Assembly: GCF_037080055.1 (NCBI RefSeq)
Contig: NZ_JBAOJI010000003.1
Location: forward strand, 124,001-188,000
Reading direction: 5' to 3'
Length of the DNA: 64,000 bases
Source: Halovenus sp037080055
GTDB lineage: Archaea; Halobacteriota; Halobacteria; Halobacteriales; Haloarculaceae
A program made the translations under genes and the position numbers. This document shows positions 15,942 to 24,863 of this stretch, in pieces (position 1 is the first letter of the stretch; every line of letters begins with the position of its first letter). The notes beneath the pieces were generated by a model, which ran no database searches, was not told the DNA's origin, and saw only the letters and a program-made list of their open reading frames with translations.

Positions 15942-16609
15942 TGGTCGTTCTCGCGACGAAATGTTACGTCAGCGGTGACGCTCGCGAGCGCTCGCTCAAG
16001 TCGTTGCGCTCGCTGCTGGACAACGAGGTTGGCGACCTGGATGTGAGTCTCGATATCAATCTCCGGGACGACGGCTTCCCCGACGTGACGCTGACCGGCG
16101 ACGACGAGACGGCGGCGGCGAACCTGCTCCGCGAGGAGTGGGGCGAGATTCCCGACTCCTTCGAGACTGGCGAGACCTACGTCGGAACGCTCGACTCGTG
16201 GGACGAAGACGCGCTTGTGCTCGATGCTGGCCGACCGATCCGGATTCCGACCGACCAACTCGGACTCGGCCAGGGTGATCCCGAGTCGATCCGAACGCGA
16301 TTCGGCCTCGTCCAGCACATGCCGCTCACCTTCGTCTACGACGAACCGCCGCGACTGGCCGACAGCCAGCGCGACCGATTGTACGACTGGCAGCGCGGTA
16401 ACGGCCGCGTCAACGTCAACAGCGCGACGCGGGCGGAGGTTCGAGCGACGGTTAACCGGGCCGGCCACGCGCAGGATATCGTCACTGTCGAACGAATCGG
16501 CCTGCTCGAACAGAGTATCATCTGTACAGAGGACACCGACCCGCCGGGACTGCTCGCCGGAATCGGCGAGTATCTCCCGGCCGAACTGCTCTGCGTTGTG
16601 CCATCATAG
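15941..16609 (+). CDS. DUF2110 family protein
   Basis: 222 residues. DUF2110 is an archaeal family commonly found next to tfe. Recognisable parts are the opening VVLATKCYVSGDARERSLKS, a central beta-rich segment (GTLDSWDEDALVLDAGRPIR) and the ending EQSIICTEDTDPPGLLAGIG. A region around residues 140-175 (NVNSATRAEVRATVNRAG) could bind nucleic acid. Function is not known; coupling to tfe hints at a transcription-related job. Its stop is directly followed by the ATG of the lipoprotein gene. Confidence 0.75.
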   Translation: MVVLATKCYVSGDARERSLKSLRSLLDNEVGDLDVSLDINLRDDGFPDVTLTGDDETAAANLLREEWGEIPDSFETGETYVGTLDSWDEDALVLDAGRPIRIPTDQLGLGQGDPESIRTRFGLVQHMPLTFVYDEPPRLADSQRDRLYDWQRGNGRVNVNSATRAEVRATVNRAGHAQDIVTVERIGLLEQSIICTEDTDPPGLLAGIGEYLPAELLCVVPS

Positions 16610-17386
16610 ATGAACAACCGACATCGTGCAGTACTCGCGCTAGTTGCGTTGGTGTTTTTATCAGGCTGTACGCTGTTCGGCGGCGGTGAGATCGACGAGG
16701 ATCAACTCAGCGGCGACCAGGAGTACGACTGGGGCTCGAACGCGACGACGACGATCAATCTGAGTGCCTCGACCGACACGTACGCGGCGGTCGTCGATGT
16801 GGACGAACAAGAAGAACTCGACGTGTACGAGGAGGACACCTTCCGCGGCGAGACTTCTGTCCAGATAGAGGCACTGAAGTTCCGGTTCACCAACGGGACC
16901 GTCGTCAATGCGAGTCATCCGGACCTCGGAGCGACCCGGAACCGGGATCAGACGAGGATCAATCTGCCGGCCGAGAACGGCTCGGTCGGCTACACCGCAC
17001 CGCGGGGCGGCAAGGGCTGGAGCGGGCCGGTGCTGGTCGACGGCTCGGTCAGGATGGATCTCCCCGAAGGGACCAGAGTCGGGCTCTGGGGGCTCTCGCG
17101 GGTGAATCCGAACCCCGACGAGAACACCGTCGAAAACGACCGGACGACACTGCTGTGGGAGGATATGGAACAAGGTGATCCGATCTCAGTCCGGTACTAC
17201 CTCGTCCGTGACGCGTACATCTTCGGCGGGCTGTTCGCACTGGTCATTTCCCTCGGCATCGGCGGCGTCACCTACTACTACCGGCAGGTCCGACGCGCTC
17301 AGAGCAAACGCGAAGACGTGGGGCTGGATGTCGACGTGGAGGACGACGATATCGGCGACGACGGGCCGCCACCGGGAATGCAGTAG
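16610..17386 (+). CDS. DUF5803-type lipoprotein with C-terminal membrane anchor
   Basis: 258 residues. The N-terminus is a Sec lipoprotein signal with lipobox LSGC, Cys20. The middle part is an exported beta-rich domain (NATTTINLSASTDTYAAVVD, VRMDLPEGTRVGLWGLSRVN). Near residue 205-225 there is a transmembrane helix (IFGGLFALVISLGIGGVTYY), followed by a basic then acidic cytoplasmic tail. The topology is thus double-anchored. It begins on the base after the DUF2110 stop, so is probably co-transcribed with tfe. Function unknown. Confidence 0.7.
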   Translation: MNNRHRAVLALVALVFLSGCTLFGGGEIDEDQLSGDQEYDWGSNATTTINLSASTDTYAAVVDVDEQEELDVYEEDTFRGETSVQIEALKFRFTNGTVVNASHPDLGATRNRDQTRINLPAENGSVGYTAPRGGKGWSGPVLVDGSVRMDLPEGTRVGLWGLSRVNPNPDENTVENDRTTLLWEDMEQGDPISVRYYLVRDAYIFGGLFALVISLGIGGVTYYYRQVRRAQSKREDVGLDVDVEDDDIGDDGPPPGMQ

Positions 17387-17433
17387 ACAACGAAGACAGT
17401 GGCCCTTTGTACCGTCGGGTCCGTATCAGGACC

Positions 17434-18132
17434 ATGCGCGTTGCGCTGATTGCCGTCGGTGACGAGATTCTCTCGGGGGATACGGTCAACACGAACGCCT
17501 CGTGGTTAGCGGAGCGACTGACCAAGGCTGGAGCGACCGTTTCCCGGATCACAGTCGTCCCCGACGATGTGGGTGAGATCGCCCGGGTCGTCAACGAGTA
17601 CCGGGCGGCATACGAGGCAGTGATCGTCACCGGCGGACTCGGACCGACTCACGACGATATGACGATGGAGGCAGTCGCGGCCGCCTTTGGTACCGAACTG
17701 GCCGCCGACGAGGACGTCGAACACTGGTTGACGGAGGGTGGGGGCTACTCCGGTGACGACCTCGCGCCGGGGACGACACACATCCCCGAGCGCGCGGAGA
17801 TGCTTCCGAATCCGAAGGGAGTCGCTCCCGGCTGTACCATCGAGAACGTCTTCGTCCTGCCGGGGGTCCCGTCGGAGATGCGCGCGATGTTCGAGTTGAT
17901 CGCCGACGAGTTCGGCGGCAAACAACGCCACCGTGCGGTCGTCAAGGCTGCCGAACCTGAGAGCCAACTGCTGGACCGCGTGCGAGATGTCCAAGAGGAA
18001 TTCGATGTCAAGGTCGGAAGCTATCCCGGCGAATACGTGCGACTACGAATTCAGAGTACAGACGAAATAGCAGTCGAGGCGGCCGCTGACTGGCTTCGTG
18101 AGCGTGTCGACGCGCCCGAAGAAGAGGCGTGA
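17434..18132 (+). CDS. CinA-like molybdopterin-binding domain protein
   Basis: 232 residues with the MoCF-biosynthesis/CinA N-terminal fold: VALIAVGDEILSGDTVNTN, then VIVTGGLGPTHDDMTMEAVA and VFVLPGVPSEMRAMFEL. This is the nucleotide- or competence-associated CinA domain alone; the pyridine-nucleotide deamidase domain is absent. Archaeal members of this size are of unclear role, possibly ADP-ribose or nucleotide pyrophosphatase activity. The ATG at 17434 gives the family start MRVALIAVGDE; an upstream TTG/GTG-like extension is rejected. Confidence 0.85.
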   Translation: MRVALIAVGDEILSGDTVNTNASWLAERLTKAGATVSRITVVPDDVGEIARVVNEYRAAYEAVIVTGGLGPTHDDMTMEAVAAAFGTELAADEDVEHWLTEGGGYSGDDLAPGTTHIPERAEMLPNPKGVAPGCTIENVFVLPGVPSEMRAMFELIADEFGGKQRHRAVVKAAEPESQLLDRVRDVQEEFDVKVGSYPGEYVRLRIQSTDEIAVEAAADWLRERVDAPEEEA

Positions 18133-18144
18133 GCGCCGTCTGTG

Positions 18145-18270
18145 TTAGTTGGCAGTCAGCGAGCGAGCCCACAGAATAGCGAGTACGATTCCGCCGAGGA
18201 GAACGACCCCTGCAGCAATATTGATCGGTCCAGCGCCGACGCCGACCTGCGTCGCGTTGAGTACTGTCAT
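18145..18270 (-). CDS. Small single-pass membrane protein, 41 residues
   Basis: Read on the minus strand from ATG 18270 to TAA 18145: MTVLNATQVGVGAGPINIAA followed by the hydrophobic GVVLLGGIVLAILWARSLTA. The layout is a short outside or N-terminal part, one transmembrane helix, and a basic end. It fills an otherwise empty gap between two genes transcribed the other way. Too short for homology by eye, but codon usage (GC-rich third positions) is consistent with coding. Confidence 0.5.
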   Translation of the reverse strand: MTVLNATQVGVGAGPINIAAGVVLLGGIVLAILWARSLTAN

Positions 18271-18342
18271 GTACGATGCTGACAGGCGGGTGTAGTAAGG
18301 CGTTCCGGTTCGCTTTTGTCACCCTCGCTCGTAGCAGGGGTG

Positions 18343-19410
18343 ATGTGTCGACTCGGGCTCGTGGTCAACCCTATCGCCGGCATGGGTGGCCGCGTCGGAC
18401 TCAAGGGAACTGACGGGAAAGTCGAGGAGGCCCGGGCACGCGGCGCGGAGATGCGCGCACCTGACCGGGCGCGAGAGATGCTTACCGAGCTCGCCGATAC
18501 CGGCGCCGACGTGAGTCTGTACACCTGGGGCGGTCTCATGGGCGCACAGGTGGCAGCCGATGCAGGGTTCGACCCGGACGTGCTCGGCCACCCCGACGGC
18601 GAGGCGACCGGGCCCGAAGACACTCGTCGGGCCGTGCGGGCATTTCTGGCGGAAAACCTCGATCTGATTCTATTCGTCGGCGGCGACGGCACTGCAGCGG
18701 ACGTAGCTGAGACAATCGCCGACGCAGGCGAGCAGACACCGATTCTGGGCGTCCCGGCCGGTGTCAAGGTCTACTCGGCAGTCTTTGCGGTCACGCCGGA
18801 GGCCGCGGCCCACGTCGCCGTCTCCTTCGATTCGACCGAACGCGCGGAGGTCAACGACATCGACGAGGACGAGTACCGGGAGGGAGAAGTCCACACTGAA
18901 CTCCGGGCGCTCGCCACCGTCCCCGTCGCCCCGCAGCGACAGGGAAGCAAACAACTCAGCAGCGGCACCGTCGAGGGATTGGCCGAAGGCTTCGTCGAGG
19001 ATGTCGAGGAGGGGCGGACGTACGTCCTCGGCCCCGGTGGCACGCTGGGGACGATCAAGGAGAAACTCGGTATCGACGGCACCGCCCTCGGCGTGGATGT
19101 CTACCGGAACGGCGAGGTCCTGGTCGCGGATGGCGCAGCAGACGAGATTAGCGACGCGCTCGGCGACCGCAACACCGTCGTCGTCTCGCCCATCGGCGGA
19201 CAGGGCTTCATCTTCGGCCGCGGGAATCAACAGATCTCCCCGGAGATCATCCGCAACTCCGAGGTCGAAATCGTCGCGTCCCGGCGCAAACTCGACGACA
19301 TCGGCGCACTACGGGTCGATACCGGAGATGCAGATCTCGACGAGTCGTTGCGTGGCTGGCAGCGAGTCCGCGTCGGCCGATATGAGACTCGCCTGATGGA
19401 AGTTGTCTGA
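18343..19410 (+). CDS. ATP-NAD kinase family protein
   Basis: 355 residues. The N-terminus GLVVNPIAGMGGRVGLKGTD and the central GGDGTAADVAE loop match the diacylglycerol/NAD kinase fold; the GGDG motif binds phosphates. It belongs to the larger ATP-NAD/AcoX-type branch (about 350-370 residues), whose substrate is not settled, distinct from the 280-residue NAD kinase. The ATG at 18343 starts the family N-terminus MCRLGLVVNPIAG. It is followed after 85 bp by the PhoU-like gene. Confidence 0.85.
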   Translation: MCRLGLVVNPIAGMGGRVGLKGTDGKVEEARARGAEMRAPDRAREMLTELADTGADVSLYTWGGLMGAQVAADAGFDPDVLGHPDGEATGPEDTRRAVRAFLAENLDLILFVGGDGTAADVAETIADAGEQTPILGVPAGVKVYSAVFAVTPEAAAHVAVSFDSTERAEVNDIDEDEYREGEVHTELRALATVPVAPQRQGSKQLSSGTVEGLAEGFVEDVEEGRTYVLGPGGTLGTIKEKLGIDGTALGVDVYRNGEVLVADGAADEISDALGDRNTVVVSPIGGQGFIFGRGNQQISPEIIRNSEVEIVASRRKLDDIGALRVDTGDADLDESLRGWQRVRVGRYETRLMEVV

Positions 19411-19434
19411 TCGGAAACATTGTCCACCAATCTC

Positions 19435-19451
19435 CCTTGGTGTGACCAAGG
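19435..19451. promoter_or_regulatory. Inverted repeat CCTTGG-N5-CCAAGG, candidate operator or terminator
   Basis: Perfect 6-bp arms around TGTGA, placed 24 bases after the NAD-kinase-like stop and about 10-15 bases before the AT-rich element TAAGATTAAG (19461-19470), the likely TATA of the PhoU-like gene. The position just upstream of a promoter of an AbrB-PhoU regulator suggests an operator, perhaps autoregulatory. A short intrinsic terminator without a T tract is an alternative. Confidence 0.4.
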
Positions 19452-19495
19452 ACGTATTGATAAGATTAAGGTAGGAGTGGCGACGTAAAGGATGT

Positions 19496-20530
19496 ATGGA
19501 AACGCGGAAAGTCCAGCGACTGGGGCCGTCGACGCTTGCGATGACACTTCCGGCGGAGTGGGCACAGGAGTACGATGTCGAGAAAGGTGACGAGGTTTCG
19601 CTCCGACTCGGCGGGAAGGGCACACTGACGGTGATGCCCGAGTCCGTTCACAGCGAGGAGAGCGAAGCGGTGATCAACGCGAGCGGACTCGATGCCGACG
19701 CAGTCGAGCGGGCCATCGTTGCCCAGTACGTTCTCGGTCGGCGCGTCATTCACGTCCGTGCTGACGACGGCGAGACGCTCGATAGCCAGCACATCAATGC
19801 CGTCTACAACGCCGAGACGCAGTTGATGGGACTGGGCGTCATCGAGGAGACACCGGAAAACATCGCCATCCGGTGCTCGGTTGACCCCGAGGATTTTACC
19901 CTCGACAACCTGCTCGAACGGCTGGAATCGACCGGATCGACGATGCGAAACGAGGCGGTGAAATCGCTGGCTCACAGTAATCCGGATCTCGCACAGCGGG
20001 CGCTCAACCGCGAGCGACAGGCCAACAAGATCTTTGTCCTCCTATTGCGACTGATCTTCACCTCCTACCAGAACCCGAATCTGGCCCGAGCGGTCGGCCT
20101 GACAGATGGCTTCCCGCTGATCGGCTACCGATCGATCGCCAAGAATCTCGAACTGACCGCCGACAACGCAGAGGATATCGCGGACATCGCGCTGGAGGCA
20201 GACGGTCACTCGCTGAACGTCGATCAGGCGACGATGCGCCGGATCCGGGAGTTCACCGATCAGGTGAACGAACTCACGGAACTGGCCGTCGAATCGGCCG
20301 TCAATCGCGATTACGACGCCGCCATCGAAGTCAAACAGCGCTTCGAGGATATCAGTTCTCGCGAGCAGGAGATCCTCTCGGATCTCCCCGAGATGGACAA
20401 CGAACAGCTATTGCAGGTCCGCGAAGTGCTCGTCAGCCTCGACCAGACGGCTCAGTACGCCGTCCGCAACGCCGAAATTGCGACGAATCTCGCACTCAAC
20501 GAGGAATCCGATCACATCTCGATCGACTAG
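19496..20530 (+). CDS. phoU: AbrB/SpoVT-PhoU fusion, phosphate uptake regulator
   Basis: 344 residues. The N-terminal 50 residues form a SpoVT/AbrB swapped-hairpin DNA-binding domain (RKVQRLGPSTLAMTLPAEWA, VEKGDEVSLRL). After this come two PhoU three-helix bundles with metal-binding-type acidic helices (ESTGSTMRNEAVKSLAHSNP; LELTADNAEDIADIALEADG). PhoU-type proteins control Pst phosphate transport or sensor kinases; fused AbrB domains point to a direct transcriptional role in haloarchaea. No pst gene is in the window. A possible operator precedes it. Confidence 0.9.
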   Translation: METRKVQRLGPSTLAMTLPAEWAQEYDVEKGDEVSLRLGGKGTLTVMPESVHSEESEAVINASGLDADAVERAIVAQYVLGRRVIHVRADDGETLDSQHINAVYNAETQLMGLGVIEETPENIAIRCSVDPEDFTLDNLLERLESTGSTMRNEAVKSLAHSNPDLAQRALNRERQANKIFVLLLRLIFTSYQNPNLARAVGLTDGFPLIGYRSIAKNLELTADNAEDIADIALEADGHSLNVDQATMRRIREFTDQVNELTELAVESAVNRDYDAAIEVKQRFEDISSREQEILSDLPEMDNEQLLQVREVLVSLDQTAQYAVRNAEIATNLALNEESDHISID

Positions 20531-20575
20531 CAGTCGACGGAGAGTCCTCCCGAATCAGAATCTCCTGACAGTACT

Positions 20576-20591
20576 CCAATCCTTATATTGG
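20576..20591. promoter_or_regulatory. Palindrome flanking the TATA box of the amphi-Trp gene
   Basis: CCAAT-CCTTAT-ATTGG: 5-bp inverted arms directly around the TATA element CTTATATT, which lies about 28 nt before the ATG at 20614. A repressor bound here would cover the TBP site. No regulator can be named. Confidence 0.4.
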
Positions 20592-20613
20592 TTGGTGGCG
20601 TAGCTTGGAGCAT

Positions 20614-20895
20614 ATGCCGGAAAAAGTGCTCTTCAAGTCAGAAGCCAAGCAGTCTCAATCAGAGATCGCGTCGTACCTCCGAACAGTTGCGCAGAATCTC
20701 GAAGATGGGAAACAGATCACGCTCAAGTCCGGTTCAGACTCCGTGACGATGGAGCCACCGGCGAACCCAACCTTCGAGGTCAAAGCCGAGCGGGAGGGGC
20801 CGACTGACGGCCCCGGTGAACTGAGTATCGAACTCGAGATCGAGTGGGACGAGGACGCCGCCGACGGAGAGAGCGGATCCTTAGAGATCGAGTAA
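20614..20895 (+). CDS. Amphi-Trp domain-containing protein
   Basis: 93 residues, single domain of about 80 residues: MPEKVLFKSEAKQSQSEIAS, YLRTVAQNLEDGKQITLK, then beta strands ending LSIELEIEWDED. This matches the amphi-Trp domain, a small family of unknown function in archaea and bacteria. The conserved Trp is in the last strand (EIEWDED). It is monocistronic with its own TATA and is convergent with glutamate dehydrogenase. Confidence 0.8.
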   Translation: MPEKVLFKSEAKQSQSEIASYLRTVAQNLEDGKQITLKSGSDSVTMEPPANPTFEVKAEREGPTDGPGELSIELEIEWDEDAADGESGSLEIE

Positions 20896-20901
20896 CGATT
20901 C

Positions 20902-22188
20902 TTACTGGTCGGTCCCGCCGGGGATGTTGCTCCGGAACGTTTCGGCTGTCAACACTGCATCGACCGCACGAGAATACGCGGCTTCGCGCCAGGTCCACTC
21001 GTTTTGGGTTTCCGTTTTCCGTTCAGCGATCGACTCGAATGCCATTCGCATCTGCTTGCGGAGCTTTTTCTGTACCCGATCTTTGCTCCAGTACTCGTTG
21101 CTGGTGTTCTGGACCCACTCGAAATACGAAACTGTCACCCCGCCGGCGTTCGCGAGAATGTCCGGGACGACTGGAACTCCCTGTTCCGACAGATACGCGT
21201 CCGCCTTCGGCGTCGTTGGTCCGTTCGCCATCTCGACAATTGCGTCTGCCTGGATCTCCGTCATGTTCGAGCCGTTGATCTGGTCCTCGATCGCGGCCGG
21301 AATCAACACGTCGACATCCATCGTCAGCAACTGTTCATTGGATATCTCCTCGGCATCGACGGTGAACAGATCGTGCTCGGTTTCGTATCCGTCGAGTATC
21401 TCGTGAATCGGTAGCCCTGACTCGTTGGAGACTCCCCCGGCCGCGTTGCTGATCGCAACCACATTGTATCCGCGTTCGTCGAGAAAGGCCGCAAGATGTG
21501 AGCCGACGTTCCCGAAGCCCTGAATGGCCACGTCCGTCTCGGTGCTATCGATTCCCACTCGTTCGGCGAAGGCGTCGAGGATCTCTGCCCCGCCCAGCGA
21601 GGTGGCTGAGTCCCGGCCTTCACTCCCGTCGAGTTCGGGCGGCTTGCCCGTGATTGCCCCCGGCGCGTGACGCCCTTCGATTCGCTCGTACTCGTCGCGC
21701 ATCCAGGCCATGATCTGCGCGTTAGTGTTGACGTCCGGAGCCGGAATGTCGCTGTGTGGGCCGATCGTATCGTGATATTCCCTGACGTAGGCCCGCGAGA
21801 GCCGTTCGATCTCGCCAGGAGAGAGGTCGTCGGGGTCGACCTGGACACCACCTTTCGCGCCACCGAACGGAATGTCGACGACAGCGCATTTCAGTGTCAT
21901 CAAGAAGGCGAGTTCGTCGACCTCATCCTCGTTGACGCCGGGATGGAACCTGATTCCACCCTTGGTCGGGCCGCGCGCGCTGTTGTACTGAATTCGGAAG
22001 GACGGAAACACGTCGACAGAGCCGTCGTCCATCCGGACCGGAATATTCGCGTTGATGCGTCGACGCGGCTGCCGCAGGAGTTCGAGATCCTGGTCGGTGA
22101 GTTGTGCTACTTCCGAGATCCGATCCAGTTCAACTTCGCAGACCTCACAGACGGTCTCGACTCCCTGCGGTCCGAGATCACTGTCCAT
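20902..22188 (-). CDS. gdhB: Glutamate dehydrogenase
   Basis: 428 residues. It interconverts glutamate and 2-oxoglutarate plus ammonia. Substrate-binding motifs are NSARGPTKGGIRFHPGVN and the catalytic-lysine region LKCAVVDIPFGGAKGGV; the Rossmann motif is AIQGFGNVGSH. NAD versus NADP use cannot be judged with confidence. Starting at the ATG at 22188 avoids an extra N-terminus (MCRGTVTVV) with no family match. It is on the same strand as and downstream of the acyl-CoA synthetase gene, with a 69-bp gap. Confidence 0.94.
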   Translation of the reverse strand: MDSDLGPQGVETVCEVCEVELDRISEVAQLTDQDLELLRQPRRRINANIPVRMDDGSVDVFPSFRIQYNSARGPTKGGIRFHPGVNEDEVDELAFLMTLKCAVVDIPFGGAKGGVQVDPDDLSPGEIERLSRAYVREYHDTIGPHSDIPAPDVNTNAQIMAWMRDEYERIEGRHAPGAITGKPPELDGSEGRDSATSLGGAEILDAFAERVGIDSTETDVAIQGFGNVGSHLAAFLDERGYNVVAISNAAGGVSNESGLPIHEILDGYETEHDLFTVDAEEISNEQLLTMDVDVLIPAAIEDQINGSNMTEIQADAIVEMANGPTTPKADAYLSEQGVPVVPDILANAGGVTVSYFEWVQNTSNEYWSKDRVQKKLRKQMRMAFESIAERKTETQNEWTWREAAYSRAVDAVLTAETFRSNIPGGTDQ

Positions 22189-22257
22189 GACTACAGTAAC
22201 AGTCCCACGACACAAGAACGCACCTTACGATTCAGTTACCGCCTCTCGACAGGTAGC

Positions 22258-23820
22258 CTACTCCTCCTGCTCTCGCAGTTTGTACTTCTGAATCTTGCCG
22301 CTTGCCGTCCGCGGGAGTTCCTCGACGAACGCCACCTCGCGGGGATGTTTGTACGGCGCGATCCGGTCGAGGAAATACTCCTGAACACCCTCGGCGGTGA
22401 TGTCCTCGCCGGGTTCGATCCCTTCACTCGGAACCACGAACGCTTTCGGGACCTCGTTGCGACGGTCGTCCGGAATGGCGACCACCGCCCCCTCTGCGAT
22501 GTCCTCGTGTTCGGCCAGCAACTCCTCCAGTTCGCTCGGATAGACGTTGTAGCCGGCCGTGTTTATCATGTGTTTCTTGCGGTCGACAATCTCGTAGTAA
22601 TTGTGCTCGTCTCGTCTGGCGATATCGCCCGTTCTGAAGTATCCACGTTCGGTAAAGGCCGCCTCGGTGGCCTCGGGCATCTCGTGATACCCCTTCATGA
22701 CCTGCGGGCCACGAACGAGAAGTTCGCCCTCCTCGCCCGGTGAGACTTCTTCGCCGGATTCGTCGACGATTTTGCAGTCGGTCATCCGCATCGGCTGACC
22801 GACCGAGCCGTGTTTCGTACCGTAGGTGGAGTTGACCTGCGTGTGCGTCGCGCCGTGAGTCTCTGTCAGCCCATAGCCCTCGTCCATCTCGACGCCGGTT
22901 CCCTGCTGAAATCGCTCCTGGATAGCTTCGGGCAGTTTTGCACCACCCTCTGCGGCCATCTCCAGACTCGTCAGGTCGTAGGAGTCGAACTCGTCGTGTT
23001 CGACCATATCGACGTACATCGCTGTCACGCCGACGAAGTGGGTGATTCCCTCTTCGTCGATGAGTTCCATCCCCGCCTGGCCCTCCCAGTTGGCCGCGCT
23101 GCGCAGATACACGCTCCCACCGCGGAGCAGCGGTTGCCAGGCGGTGTGCGTGAAGCCGGTGATGTGATACAGCGGCAACCAGACCAGACTCTTGACCTCC
23201 TCGTCGGGGATGTCGTTGGACTGGCCGAGAATTTGGAACATCTGCGCGCGGAAATTCGCGTGAGTCAACTCGACGCCTTTCGGCTTCCCAGTCGTCCCGG
23301 AGGTGTATGGCAGCAGTGCGATGTCGTCGTCTTCCTGTTCGACGAAGGTCGGATCGCCGCGCATCTCCGAGAACATCTCCACGTCGTCGTCGCTGCTGGC
23401 GACGGCGACGACCAGCGGATCCCAGTCGATTTCTGCCAGCGCCTCCCGCAGGTGTTCCAGCAGCGCGGTGTGTGTCAGCACGACCGTCGCCTCGGTATCT
23501 TCCAGTTGGTAGATCAGTTCGCGCTTGCGGTACTGTGGGTTCACCGGCGAGACGGCGACGCCGGCTTTGAAGGCTCCGAGCGCACCGGTCAGATAGGCCG
23601 GGCAGTTCGGGAGATACTGCAGCATCACGTCGCCCGGTTCGATGCCGTGCTCGGCGAGCGCCCCGGCAAAACCCGCGCTCTCCGCGCTCAGTTCGTCGTG
23701 TGTCAGTGTCGTGCCATGATACTCTACCGCCAGCGAATCGCCGTGGTGACGGGCCGTCTCCTCGTGTAACTGTGCCGCGTTGCCTGTCCTCGCATCCGCA
23801 GAAATCTCACCAATATCCAT
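22258..23820 (-). CDS. AMP-binding acyl-CoA synthetase
   Basis: 520 residues. Motifs: P-loop LLPYTSGTTGKPKGVELTHA, adenylate loop GYGLTETHGATH, hinge YFRTGDIARRDEHNYYEIVD, and the C-terminal catalytic Lys in ASGKIQKYKL. It activates fatty or aromatic acids to acyl-CoA by an acyl-adenylate; the chain length is not readable. The ATG at 23820 is preferred because the TATA at 23845-23853 lies 29 nt upstream; an ATG at 23835 would lie too close to it. Confidence 0.9.
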   Translation of the reverse strand: MDIGEISADARTGNAAQLHEETARHHGDSLAVEYHGTTLTHDELSAESAGFAGALAEHGIEPGDVMLQYLPNCPAYLTGALGAFKAGVAVSPVNPQYRKRELIYQLEDTEATVVLTHTALLEHLREALAEIDWDPLVVAVASSDDDVEMFSEMRGDPTFVEQEDDDIALLPYTSGTTGKPKGVELTHANFRAQMFQILGQSNDIPDEEVKSLVWLPLYHITGFTHTAWQPLLRGGSVYLRSAANWEGQAGMELIDEEGITHFVGVTAMYVDMVEHDEFDSYDLTSLEMAAEGGAKLPEAIQERFQQGTGVEMDEGYGLTETHGATHTQVNSTYGTKHGSVGQPMRMTDCKIVDESGEEVSPGEEGELLVRGPQVMKGYHEMPEATEAAFTERGYFRTGDIARRDEHNYYEIVDRKKHMINTAGYNVYPSELEELLAEHEDIAEGAVVAIPDDRRNEVPKAFVVPSEGIEPGEDITAEGVQEYFLDRIAPYKHPREVAFVEELPRTASGKIQKYKLREQEE

Positions 23821-23844
23821 GTTGCATGCTCCCATGGCGCGTTG

Positions 23845-23853
23845 TTAAATATT
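23845..23853 (-). promoter_or_regulatory. TATA element for the acyl-CoA synthetase gene
   Basis: Minus-strand AATATTTAA, centred about 29 nt before the ATG at 23820, decides between two candidate starts. Confidence 0.6.
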
Positions 23854-23885
23854 TCCCTGGCCATGGGCGTGTGGCATGGCCGGAT

Positions 23886-24863
23886 TCAACAGCGCTCGAA
23901 CCGGCGCACGTCGCCGTCCAGCCACGACTGGACCTTCCCGCGGGATTCGAGCGTCGAGAGGACGCCGACGATTTCGGGAAGCACTCGCGCACGCTCGCTC
24001 TCGCTGTCGCTCTGGGCGTCGGCGAGTGCCAGTGCGGTCGTCCCCGCGCCGAATCTGTCGAGATCGGTCAGCGTCTGCTCGACTCGGTCGTCGAGATCAG
24101 CGATCGACTCCGAAAGCGCAGTCTCGAATTCCGTATGGACAGGGCCGTGGCCCGGATAGACGCGGTCGAACGAGCGCGATTCGAGTCGATCAAATGCCTC
24201 ATAAAACGCAGTCACGCCGTCCTCGACACCGTCGTCGAAGTTCGCGTGGATCGCTGCCGCGCGGAACGGCTGGACGACCATGTCTCCGGAGAATACGACC
24301 TGGTTCTCGCCAATCTCGGTCCCGTAACAGAAGTGCGAGCGCTGGTGGCCGGGCGTGTAAATTGGCTCGAACTCTCGGCCGCCGATCCGCACCGGCGACT
24401 CGGCCTCGATCCAGTTGTCGACGGCATCGAGCGGGAGCGCCCCTCTGTTGGTCCGGTGGCCCCACAGCAAGCGCTCGGTTGCTTCGTCGAGTCGCTCGGA
24501 AGGGACGCCCGCGGCGCGCAGGTTCCGCCGCGTGTTGGCCTCGACAGTTTCGATATCTCGGTTGAACTCAGCCTGAATGCCGACTGGCGCGAAGACGGTC
24601 GGATCTGCTTCGAGGACGGCCTCGACCTGTCCGACGTGGTCGGCGTGGGGATGCGTGAGCAGGAGATGATCGATCTCGTCGACGCTGAATCCGTGAGCAT
24701 CGAGTCCATCGTGTAACTCCTCGGTTCCCGTCTCGCCGACCATCCCGGCGTCGACGAGAATCGGTTCGTTGCCGTCGATCAGATACGCCGCGGCGTGGCC
24801 GGGCGGCCAGTCGACCGTGAAATCGATCCGGTAGACCGCCGGGCCGTCGTCTTCCTCTGACAC
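23886..24863 (-). CDS. MBL-fold metallo-hydrolase
   Basis: 325 residues. Metallo-beta-lactamase motifs: THPHADHVG (residues about 70-78), the metal-ligand region YTPGHQRSHFCYG, VFSGDMVV, and the C-terminal VYPGHGPVH. The helical insert after residue 90 and C-terminal helical domain fit the LACTB2/glyoxalase-II-like hydrolase group. The start is uncertain: GTG codons at 24884, 24869 and 24863 are all in frame. I use 24863 because the AT-rich CGTTTTCAAG lies about 25 nt upstream of it. Substrate unknown. Confidence 0.8.
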   Translation of the reverse strand: MSEEDDGPAVYRIDFTVDWPPGHAAAYLIDGNEPILVDAGMVGETGTEELHDGLDAHGFSVDEIDHLLLTHPHADHVGQVEAVLEADPTVFAPVGIQAEFNRDIETVEANTRRNLRAAGVPSERLDEATERLLWGHRTNRGALPLDAVDNWIEAESPVRIGGREFEPIYTPGHQRSHFCYGTEIGENQVVFSGDMVVQPFRAAAIHANFDDGVEDGVTAFYEAFDRLESRSFDRVYPGHGPVHTEFETALSESIADLDDRVEQTLTDLDRFGAGTTALALADAQSDSESERARVLPEIVGVLSTLESRGKVQSWLDGDVRRFERC

